Positions 1-4,349 of a stretch of DNA of 5,641 nt are shown here, in pieces. Below the pieces are notes generated by a model. The model had not been told where the DNA came from. It searched no databases and saw nothing but the letters and a program-made list of their open reading frames with translations. Location of the stretch: positions 1-5,641 of the forward strand of contig JAGVPN010000426.1 of the NCBI GenBank assembly GCA_020052215.1. The letters are read 5' to 3'. A program made the position numbers and the translations under genes. How positions within the stretch are numbered: position 1 is the first letter of the stretch; each line of letters starts with the position of its first letter. The stretch is from Syntrophobacterales bacterium (lineage in GTDB: Bacteria > Desulfobacterota > Desulfobaccia > Desulfobaccales > 0-14-0-80-60-11).

Positions 1-7
1 GATCGGC

Positions 8-616
8 ATGCGAATCAGTGGAGGTGGAGGGCGCGGCGCCCTGATCCTGGCCGTCGGCCTCATGGTAGGTTTAATCCTGGGAGCCGGGTCGAGCGCCCGG
101 GCAGAAAGGAGTCATCCGTTGGTCAAGCTGGAAACTAACCTGGGAGACATCACCCTGGAGTTGTATCCGGACAAGGCTCCGGTTACGGTGGCCAATTTTC
201 TGGAGTACGTCAACGCGGGGTTTTTTAACGGCACGATTTTTCACCGGGTCATCAACGGGTTTATGATCCAGGGGGGCGGTCTGGACGCCCAGATGAACAA
301 GAAGCCGACCCGGGCGCCCATCAAAAACGAAGCCGACAACGGCCTGACCAATGATGCCTACACCGTCGCCATGGCCCGGACCGGCGACCCGCACTCGGCC
401 ACGGCGCAGTTCTTCATCAGCGTGGCCAACAACAAGTTTCTCAACCACACCGCCAAGACCCCCCAGGGCTGGGGATACGTGGTGTTCGCCAAGGTAGTCA
501 AGGGAACGGAAGTAGTGGATAAAATCAAGGCGGTGGCCACCACCACGCGGGACTCTTATGAGAATGTGCCCCAGGAGCCGGTAACCATTATTAAGGCCAC
601 CGTGGTGCAGAACTAG
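8..616 (+). CDS. ppiA: Exported cyclophilin-type peptidyl-prolyl cis-trans isomerase
   Basis: The 202-residue product catalyses cis-trans isomerisation of X-Pro bonds and probably acts as a folding helper in the periplasm. Residues 1-32 look like a signal peptide: an Arg-containing start, a hydrophobic run at about 11-27, and a likely cut after SSARA (residue 32). The rest is one cyclophilin domain at about 37-201. The core motif FHRVINGFMIQGG is at 78-90, with the catalytic Arg at 80, and MARTGDPHSATAQFF is at 122-136, close to the wording in bacterial PpiA/PpiB. GWGYVVFAKVVKG follows at about 154-166. The length matches exported PpiA. Only seven bases precede the ATG, so the ribosome binding site cannot be judged and a start further upstream, outside the window, is possible. 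The gene converges on the YjbQ gene. The family call is secure; the symbol is assigned by family and export signal only. Confidence 0.93.
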   Translation: MRISGGGGRGALILAVGLMVGLILGAGSSARAERSHPLVKLETNLGDITLELYPDKAPVTVANFLEYVNAGFFNGTIFHRVINGFMIQGGGLDAQMNKKPTRAPIKNEADNGLTNDAYTVAMARTGDPHSATAQFFISVANNKFLNHTAKTPQGWGYVVFAKVVKGTEVVDKIKAVATTTRDSYENVPQEPVTIIKATVVQN

Positions 617-646
617 CCTCATACCAAGTCGGGTTATCAGGCTTGT

Positions 647-666
647 TGCCGGCCGGCGGCAGTTTT
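647..666 (+). terminator. Possible intrinsic terminator after the cyclophilin gene
   Basis: A 5-bp GC-only-plus-T stem (TGCCG 647-651, CGGCA 657-661) with a 5-base loop is followed by GTTTTG. It lies 30 bases after the stop of the plus-strand gene, in the 54-base gap between two converging genes, which is where a terminator is expected. The stem is short and the T run has only four bases, so this is tentative. The inner GCCGGCCGGC is self-complementary and allows another fold. Confidence 0.35.
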
Positions 667-670
667 GTCC

Positions 671-1087
671 TTATTCGCCGATGATTTTCACCAGCACCCG
701 TTTGCGGCGGCCCCCGTCAAACTCGCCGTAAAAAATCTGTTCCCACGGCCCGAAATCCAGCCGGCCCCCGGTTATGGCCACCACCACCTCCCGGCCCATG
801 ATCTGCCGCTTCAGGTGGGCATCGCCGTTATCCTCGCCGACGTTGTGGCGATACCGGGAGACCGGGGCGTGGGGGGCCAGGCCTTCCAGCCAGACCTCGT
901 AGTCGTGATGCAGCCCGGGTTCATCGTCATTGATGAAGACGCTGGCGGTGATGTGCATGGCATTGACCAGGACCAGACCTTCGGTGACGCCGCTGTCTCT
1001 GAGGCACTGCTCCACCTGGGGGGTGATATTGATGAAGGCCCGACGGCCGGGGACTTGAAACCAGAGTTCTTGACGAAAGCTTTGCAT
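671..1087 (-). CDS. yjbQ: YjbQ/UPF0047 family protein (secondary thiamine-phosphate synthase type)
   Basis: The 138-residue product is a full-length UPF0047/YjbQ protein, a small soluble cytoplasmic family of about 130-140 residues. The E. coli member has been reported to have weak thiamine-phosphate synthase activity, but the true role of the family is unsettled. Visible family features in order are [11 protein letters not shown] (44-54), the acidic stretch ending in HHDYEVWLE (60-68), [15 protein letters not shown] (79-93) with conserved His, Asn and Asp residues likely to build a metal or anion site, [14 protein letters not shown] (97-110), and the closing signature [13 protein letters not shown] (113-125). 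The start [11 protein letters not shown] fits the usual N-terminus, although no good Shine-Dalgarno is seen next to the ATG (AGGGA is about 15 bases away). It is the last gene of the minus-strand run here, 264 bases after the YHS gene, so co-transcription is uncertain. Confidence 0.9.
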   Translation of the reverse strand: MQSFRQELWFQVPGRRAFINITPQVEQCLRDSGVTEGLVLVNAMHITASVFINDDEPGLHHDYEVWLEGLAPHAPVSRYRHNVGEDNGDAHLKRQIMGREVVVAITGGRLDFGPWEQIFYGEFDGGRRKRVLVKIIGE

Positions 1088-1247
1088 GGCCTTGGCGTTC
1101 GTTCCCTTTTTACTTTTTGCCTAACGTTGCCACAGGGCCGCTAAATTTGTCAAGGGGGCGGGGGATGGGGGCTGAGGCCGGCGGGAGGGGGTTGCCATGA
1201 CGCAGGGCTCGGTCACGGCAGCCCCCCTGCCTTTAACTGTCTTGAAA

Positions 1248-1272
1248 AGTTCAAGGTTCAAAGTTCAAAGTT
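1248..1272. repeat. 7-bp tandem repeat, about 3.6 copies
   Basis: AGTTCAA, GGTTCAA, AGTTCAA and AGTT follow one another without spacing between the YHS and YjbQ genes. It is a short degenerate heptamer array. No hairpin or coding role is visible. The rest of the 1088-1351 gap holds a G-rich stretch (about 1152-1195) and one arm of a diverged inverted repeat (1292-1324). Confidence 0.7.
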
Positions 1273-1291
1273 GGGGTATGCCCATCATAAA

Positions 1292-1324
1292 CTTTTCATA
1301 ATTTACGGGTGGGCCAAAGGCCCA
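1292..1324 (+). repeat. Arm 1 of a diverged 33-bp inverted repeat pair
   Basis: This stretch matches the reverse complement of 1992-2024 at 28 of 33 positions, including an unbroken TTTACGGGTGG. It ends in a small hairpin, TGGGCC-AAA-GGCCCA (1310-1324). The two arms enclose the YHS gene and the first MITE-like element. Too little similarity remains outside the arms to name an element. Confidence 0.6.
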
Positions 1325-1351
1325 TGGATGACTGCTCTGGATTGTCAGGTG

Positions 1352-1627
1352 CTACTTCTTATCCGCTCCGGCCGGGGCGGGTTCCAGGGTGACCCCTTCT
1401 TCCTGCAGCTTTTTCATGTACTTTTCCGGGTTTTTCTTAAACTCCGCATCACAACCCGTGCAGCAAAAGTAAATGCGTTTGCCCTGGTAGTCGGCATAGA
1501 CGCTCTTGTCGATGTTGCCGGCCAGGACCGGGCAGGTCGTCTGGGGCTTGGGGTCAACGGCCCAGAGGCTCCCGGTGACGAAAACGGTCAGGGCCAGGGC
1601 CAGAATTACGGTTTTGATCTTGTTCAC
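1352..1627 (-). CDS. Small exported YHS-domain protein
   Basis: The 91-residue product has a clear signal peptide: NKIK at the start, a hydrophobic core at about 6-20, and a likely cut after SLWA (residue 23). The mature part is one YHS domain (about 30-74). Its cysteines are Cys32 in TCPV and Cys55, Cys56 and Cys59 in YFCCTGC, followed by the usual FKKNPEKYMKKL tail. YHS/TRASH-type domains are thought to bind metal ions through such cysteines, so a periplasmic metal-binding role, perhaps for copper or iron, is an inference. The C-terminus is a short Pro/Ala tail ending in Lys-Lys. The start is GTG at 1625-1627, fixed by a strong AAGGAG six bases upstream. No partner gene adjoins it: the upstream neighbour is an 869-base repeat-filled gap. 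Confidence 0.88.
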   Translation of the reverse strand: MNKIKTVILALALTVFVTGSLWAVDPKPQTTCPVLAGNIDKSVYADYQGKRIYFCCTGCDAEFKKNPEKYMKKLQEEGVTLEPAPAGADKK

Positions 1628-1633
1628 GGCTTT

Positions 1634-1639
1634 CTCCTT
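1634..1639 (-). promoter_or_regulatory. Shine-Dalgarno site deciding the GTG start of the YHS gene
   Basis: Read on the minus strand, AAGGAG lies six bases before GTG (1627-1625). There is no ATG in frame that gives a better signal peptide, so this site supports the non-ATG start. Confidence 0.85.
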
Positions 1640-1711
1640 CTAGGGGTTGCGCCCACCGCGCCGGATTAACCCCTCTCAGCCTCAGGGGCGCAGCTTACCG
1701 ATTTTAAACCA

Positions 1712-1833
1712 CTTATACCAAGTTGCCGTCATAAAGGTAATTCTGGCTTTATGGTCGCAACCCCTGTAGGGGCGGTTCGCTAACCGCCCCTACGATTCGG
1801 ATTATTACTTGTTTGACGGCAACTTGGTATTAG
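1712..1833. mobile_element. MITE-like element with 31-bp imperfect terminal inverted repeats and a nested hairpin
   Basis: The ends 1712-1742 and 1803-1833 are reverse complements at 26 of 31 positions, with a perfect 17-bp core: ATACCAAGTTGCCGTCA at 1715-1731 and its reverse complement at 1814-1830. In the middle sits a perfect 12-bp stem (GTAGGGGCGGTT 1766-1777, AACCGCCCCTAC 1782-1793) with a 4-base loop. The element is about 120 bases long, has no coding capacity and could fold almost entirely into one rod. TTA flanks both ends (1713-1715 and 1830-1832) and may be a target duplication, or TA if the ends are read one base differently. A non-autonomous transposable element is the best reading; a large regulatory hairpin is the alternative. 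Confidence 0.6.
1766..1793. repeat. 12-bp perfect hairpin in the centre of the MITE-like element
   Basis: The stem GTAGGGGCGGTT pairs with AACCGCCCCTAC across the loop CGCT. GC-rich GTAGGGGCG palindromes of this kind occur as dispersed repeats in many bacteria. Here one sits exactly inside another palindrome. It lacks a T run, so it is not read as a terminator. Confidence 0.75.
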
Positions 1834-1991
1834 AGTTTCACGAGGTCCCATCACTTATATAAAATTGTGTTCAGATACCCCGATTGTCAAGGATCACTCC
1901 GGGAGAAATCCGCCTCCACCAGGAGTTTTATTTGGCGGAAGGGCGGAGTAAAATAAGTGTTGACCATCAGGAAGATCAAGACAGTTGCTCC

Positions 1992-2024
1992 TGGGCCTTC
2001 GGTCCACCCGTAAATGATGAGAAA
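1992..2024 (-). repeat. Arm 2 of a diverged 33-bp inverted repeat pair
   Basis: The reverse complement matches 1292-1324 at 28 of 33 positions. It starts with the same small hairpin, here TGGGCC-TTC-GGTCCA with one G-T pair (1992-2006). The compensated hairpin suggests the fold, more than the exact sequence, is what has been kept. The stretch directly before it (1834-1991) shows no gene or repeat that I can support. Confidence 0.6.
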
Positions 2025-2027
2025 TCC

Positions 2028-2054
2028 GGTGGGGCGGGCGTCCCCGCCCGCCCC
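2028..2054 (+). repeat. REP-like unit A: GGTGG foot plus 10-bp hairpin
   Basis: GGTGG at 2028-2032 leads into a perfect stem GGGGCGGGCG (2031-2040) and CGCCCGCCCC (2045-2054) with loop TCCC. It is the first of several hairpin units that begin with the same GGTGG foot. Only four bases separate it from unit B. Confidence 0.65.
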
Positions 2055-2056
2055 CG

Positions 2057-2114
2057 TTGGTGGCACAGGTTTTCAACCTGTGCACCCGCACCGGCAAGAT
2101 GCCGGTGCCACCAA
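2057..2114. repeat. REP doublet (units B and C) in inverted orientation, REPIN-like
   Basis: Unit B is GGTGGCAC (2059-2066) with the stem GCACAGGTT (2063-2071) and AACCTGTGC (2075-2083), loop TTC. Unit C is the opposite orientation: GTGCCACC at 2105-2112 is the foot, and the stem is GCACCGGCA (2088-2096) with TGCCGGTGC (2100-2108), loop AGA. The outer bases TTGGTGGCA (2057-2065) and TGCCACCAA (2106-2114) also pair, so the unit can form one cruciform or two separate hairpins. Two inverted hairpins with a shared foot are the layout of REPIN/BIME elements, which in known cases are moved by RAYT transposases. No RAYT gene is in this window. Confidence 0.7.
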
Positions 2115-2128
2115 AAACTTTTCAGGTC

Positions 2129-2134
2129 AGGGGA
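2129..2134 (+). promoter_or_regulatory. Ribosome binding site of the broken cupin-type gene
   Basis: AGGGGA stands five bases before the ATG at 2140. It is well placed and supports the idea that this ATG once began a real gene. Confidence 0.45.
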
Positions 2135-2139
2135 AGAAT

Positions 2140-2199
2140 ATGAGCAGAATCAAAGTGGAACGGCGGCCCAGCCCGGAGCGCTTACAGGAGTTGGGGGTG
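2140..2199 (+). pseudogene. 5' remnant of a small cupin-type gene cut off at a REP unit
   Basis: An ATG with a good ribosome binding site opens a frame reading MSRIKVER...PERLQELGV (20 residues). This wording resembles the conserved N-terminus of a family of small (about 90-residue) cupin proteins, which begin with a pattern like Val-Glu-x-Pro-(x)4-Leu-x-x-Leu-Gly-Val and go on with a Trp-Pro-x-Trp motif. Here the resemblance stops at Gly-Val, exactly where the GGTGGCAC foot of REP unit D begins (2196). After that the frame encodes only translated repeat sequence and never shows the Trp motif or the beta-barrel residues. I read it as a gene truncated by insertion of, or recombination at, the REP unit. 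The family match is from memory and short, so moderate confidence at best. Confidence 0.45.
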
Positions 2200-2221
2200 G
2201 CACAGGCTTTCCAGCCTGTGC
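2196..2221 (+). repeat. REP-like unit D: GGTGG foot plus 9-bp hairpin
   Basis: GGTGGCAC (2196-2203) is the same foot as unit B. The stem is GCACAGGCT (2200-2208) and AGCCTGTGC (2213-2221) with loop TTCC. It is nearly the same sequence as unit B, with the change GTT to GCT matched by AAC to AGC on the other side, a compensating change that keeps the stem. Confidence 0.7.
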
Positions 2222-2224
2222 TGG

Positions 2225-2242
2225 CGCAAGCTAAAGTCTGCG
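2225..2242 (+). repeat. Degenerate hairpin unit E next to unit D
   Basis: CGCAAGC (2225-2231) and GTCTGCG (2236-2242) pair imperfectly across TAAA: one A-C mismatch and one G-T pair. It looks like a decayed copy of the common CGCAGGC-TAAA-GCCTGCG dispersed palindrome. A further weak palindrome, GTGCGCAC at 2296-2303 within GGCGGGCAGTGCGCACC (2288-2304), may be another decayed unit. Confidence 0.45.
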
Positions 2243-2313
2243 GCTACAAAAATAACCCTTTGATCGCAACTCGGTATAACTCAAAATGGCGGGCAGTGCG
2301 CACCCTGCAAATC

Positions 2314-2477
2314 TATAGCGTTTGCCATAAATTCCTTCCGTTTGGAGGTTCCTAAATCCCCCTTTTTCAAAGGGGGACTTTAACAGCAATTCCTTGTAGT
2401 TCCACCCCTTTTTTAAAGGGGGGTAGGGGGGATTATCAGACTTCCCATAACGGAAAAAACTTTTGGCAATTGCTATA
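2314..2477. mobile_element. Second MITE-like element with about 32-bp imperfect inverted ends enclosing a C/G-run hairpin pair
   Basis: The left end 2314-2345 begins TATAGCGTTTGCCA, and the right end 2445-2477, read in reverse complement, begins TATAGCAATTGCCA. Both go on to TTCCGTT. About three quarters of the positions agree. Inside lies an inverted doublet. Hairpin 1 has the stem TCCCCCTTT (2357-2365) and AAAGGGGGA (2369-2377). Hairpin 2 has the stem CCCCTTT (2405-2411) and AAAGGGG (2415-2421). The outer AATCCCCC (2355-2362) and GGGGGATT (2427-2434) also pair. There is no coding capacity. It ends 19 bases before the stop codon of the reductase gene (read from the plus strand) and so is transcribed as the tail of that message, where it could also act as a stability hairpin or terminator. 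Confidence 0.55.
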
Positions 2478-2496
2478 TGTCCCATGGTGATAAAAA

Positions 2497-4242
2497 CTAT
2501 TCCCCGGATTTTTCTTCATCGGATATGTCCAACGCGCCGGACTTTTTGAGGGCCGCGAGGCCGCCTTGGAGGTTGACGGCGTTGGTCAGGCCGGCGGCTT
2601 CCAGTTGGCGCAGGGCCTCATAGGAGCGGACGCCGGAGTTGCAGACCACCAGGAGGCGTTTGTCCGGGGGGATTTCGGCAAAGCGGTGTTTTAAGGTCTC
2701 CTGGGGGATATTGAGCCAGCGGTCGCCGAAGAGGGCCACGTAGGGGGCGGCGTTGGCGGCCCCCCGGACGTCCAGGCAGATGGCGTTGTTGGCTTTACCG
2801 TTCAAGAAGCACTGCTCGAACTCGGGGACCTCGATGGTGCGGTTGTAGCCGTCCAGGATGTTTTCCAGGGTGTTGGCCACGGCGTTGACGATATCCAGGG
2901 CCGCGGCAAAGGGCGGGGCGTAGGCCACTTCCAGGTTGGAGAGATCTTGCAAGTCGGCCTTGAAGGGCAAAAGGGCAGCGATGCAATTGATGCGGCCCAC
3001 CAGGGCGTCGCCGTTGTGGCTGATACCCTGGGCCCCCAGGAGGCGCCGGGTTTTTTTATCCGCCACCAGGTGCAGATACATGAGGTCCTGGGTGGGGTAG
3101 AAGTGGGCCCGGTCGGCCTGGATCACCAGGGCCCCCACCGCGTCAAAGCCTGCGGCCGCGGCTTGGTCCAGGCTTAAGCCGGCGCCGGCCACGGCCATCT
3201 CGAAGGTCTTTAAGGTGAAGGAGCCGACGATGCCGTTGAAGGTGGCGGAGCCTCCGGCCAGGTTGGCGCCGATGACGCGACCCTGACGGTTGGCCAGCGA
3301 CCCCGAGGGGAAATAGACGGATTTGCCGGTGATGAGGTGAAGGTTGTCGATGCAGTCGCCACCGGCGTAAATGTCGGGGTCGGAGGTCTGAAGGCGGCGG
3401 TTGACCACGATGCCGCCGGATGGGGAGACCAGCAGGCCCGCCCGGCTGGCCAACTCCGTATTGGGGAGTGCGCCCACCGCAATGATGACCAGGTCGGCAG
3501 GCAAGAGGTTTTGGTGGGTGACCACCTCCAGGGCAGCCTCATCCCCGGGATGGGGCCGGATTTCCTGGACGGACTCCTCCAGGTGGAGGGTGACGCCCTT
3601 ATCCCGGAGATGCCTGGCGACCATGCGGGCCAGACCGGGTTCCAGGACGCCGGGGAGGACCTGGGGGGCGACCTCCAGCAGGGTGGTCTCAAGGCCCCAG
3701 AGGTCGGTGACGGCCTCGGCCATCTCACAGCCGATGGCACCGGCGCCGATGATCACGACCCGGCCCACTTCGCCCCTGGCGATCTTATCCCGGACGGCCA
3801 TGGCCGCGGGGAGGGAGGAGACGTTCATGACCCCGGGGAGGTCGGCCCCGGCCACGGCCAGGGGGCGGGGGCGGCTGCCGGTGGCCAGCACCAACTGGTC
3901 ATAAGGCAGGTCTTCCTCCCGGCCGGTTACCAGATCATGGACCCGCACCTGCTTGTTCTGGCGATCAATGGCCAGGGCCCGGGTGCGGGTTCTTACCCGG
4001 ACGTCTTTGGCGCCTTCAAAAAATTCCGGGGTTCGCAGCATGTGGAAGCTGGTGCTCATCAACTCCTTGATATCGCTGAGATCCCCGGAGATATAGTAAG
4101 GGATGCCGCAGCCGCCGTAGGAGATGTATTCGCCCTGATCTATCATGGTGACCTCAAAGTTGGGGCGGAGACGTTTCAGGCGGCAGGCCACCTTGGGACC
4201 CAGGGCCACGGCCCCGATGATGATGACGCGTTTAGATGCCAT
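2497..4242 (-). CDS. CoA-disulfide/persulfide reductase fused to a rhodanese domain
   Basis: The 581-residue product is a cytoplasmic FAD- and NAD(P)H-dependent oxidoreductase of the CoA-disulfide reductase group, fused to a rhodanese. Known fusions (CoADR-RHD, Npsr) reduce CoA disulfide, CoA persulfide or polysulfide. The FAD Rossmann region is at 5-35 with GAVALGPK (10-17). The single redox Cys45 is in SYGGCGIPYY (41-50). ATGSRP is at 121-125 and the flanking Ala120. The NAD(P)H-binding GAGAIGCE is at 166-173. The second FAD motif TSDPDIYAGGDC is at 286-297. A dimerisation domain follows, with the YAPPF motif whose Tyr reaches the partner's active site. The rhodanese is at about 470-570 with LDVRG (490-494) and the active loop CNSGVRS (534-540, Cys534). 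AGGAAA lies four bases before the ATG. Upstream is a 107-base gap to the CDF gene; downstream is the repeat-filled gap. The exact substrate cannot be told from sequence. Confidence 0.9.
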   Translation of the reverse strand: MASKRVIIIGAVALGPKVACRLKRLRPNFEVTMIDQGEYISYGGCGIPYYISGDLSDIKELMSTSFHMLRTPEFFEGAKDVRVRTRTRALAIDRQNKQVRVHDLVTGREEDLPYDQLVLATGSRPRPLAVAGADLPGVMNVSSLPAAMAVRDKIARGEVGRVVIIGAGAIGCEMAEAVTDLWGLETTLLEVAPQVLPGVLEPGLARMVARHLRDKGVTLHLEESVQEIRPHPGDEAALEVVTHQNLLPADLVIIAVGALPNTELASRAGLLVSPSGGIVVNRRLQTSDPDIYAGGDCIDNLHLITGKSVYFPSGSLANRQGRVIGANLAGGSATFNGIVGSFTLKTFEMAVAGAGLSLDQAAAAGFDAVGALVIQADRAHFYPTQDLMYLHLVADKKTRRLLGAQGISHNGDALVGRINCIAALLPFKADLQDLSNLEVAYAPPFAAALDIVNAVANTLENILDGYNRTIEVPEFEQCFLNGKANNAICLDVRGAANAAPYVALFGDRWLNIPQETLKHRFAEIPPDKRLLVVCNSGVRSYEALRQLEAAGLTNAVNLQGGLAALKKSGALDISDEEKSGE

Positions 4243-4310
4243 GCGGTTTCCTATAAATGGCTAAGTTTGGGGCGTTCGTGGTAAGCGGTGCGCCCGCTAA
4301 AAATTTTCTC

Positions 4311-4334
4311 ACGCCAAGACGCCAAGGCGCAAAG
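4311..4334. repeat. 8-bp tandem repeat, three copies
   Basis: ACGCCAAG, ACGCCAAG and GCGCAAAG follow directly on one another between the CDF and reductase genes. Strings of this CGCCAAG/CGCAAAG kind, often preceded by AATTTTCTC as here (4302-4310), occur as dispersed repeats in unrelated bacteria. The remaining gap (4243-4310) holds a 5-bp hairpin (AGCGG 4284-4288, CCGCT 4294-4298) without a usable T run on either strand. No clear promoter could be picked for the reductase. Confidence 0.65.
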
Positions 4335-4349
4335 AAGTCATGAATCAGA

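Noticed and set aside
1202..1231. A hairpin GCAGGG...CCCTGC, or GGCAG-CCCCC-CTGCC, as a terminator between the YHS and YjbQ genes.
   Set aside because: The stems are short, have competing pairings, and no T run follows on the minus strand where it would be needed.
1636..1705. A possible TPP riboswitch before the YHS gene: the minus strand contains GGCTGAGAGG and nearby CGGTAAGC.
   Set aside because: The order is wrong, the conserved ACCTGAT stretch is missing, and the downstream gene has no thiamine role. A chance match to a short consensus is more likely.
2028..2221. A CRISPR array, because several similar hairpin repeats occur in a row.
   Set aside because: Repeats differ in sequence and orientation, spacing is irregular (4 to over 80 bases), and there are no spacers of even length or cas genes.
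1884..2355. Overlapping open frames on both strands in the gap (116, 113 and 67 residues).
   Set aside because: They run through the palindromic repeats, use poor start sites and give low-complexity translated repeat. Only the first 20 codons from 2140 look like real protein.
2231..2485. An 84-residue minus-strand open frame containing PPYPPLKKG and SPFEKGGFRN.
   Set aside because: These words are the well-known translation of C-run/G-run dispersed repeats. The frame is just the second MITE-like element read as codons.
3337..4284. A long plus-strand open frame (315 residues) opposite the reductase gene.
   Set aside because: It is the antisense shadow of a clear enzyme gene in GC-rich DNA, with Gly/Ala/Asp-rich composition and no family motif.
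4284..4310. A hairpin AGCGG...CCGCT next to AAAAATTTT as terminator of the CDF gene.
   Set aside because: On the minus strand the T run comes before the stem, not after it, so it does not fit an intrinsic terminator.
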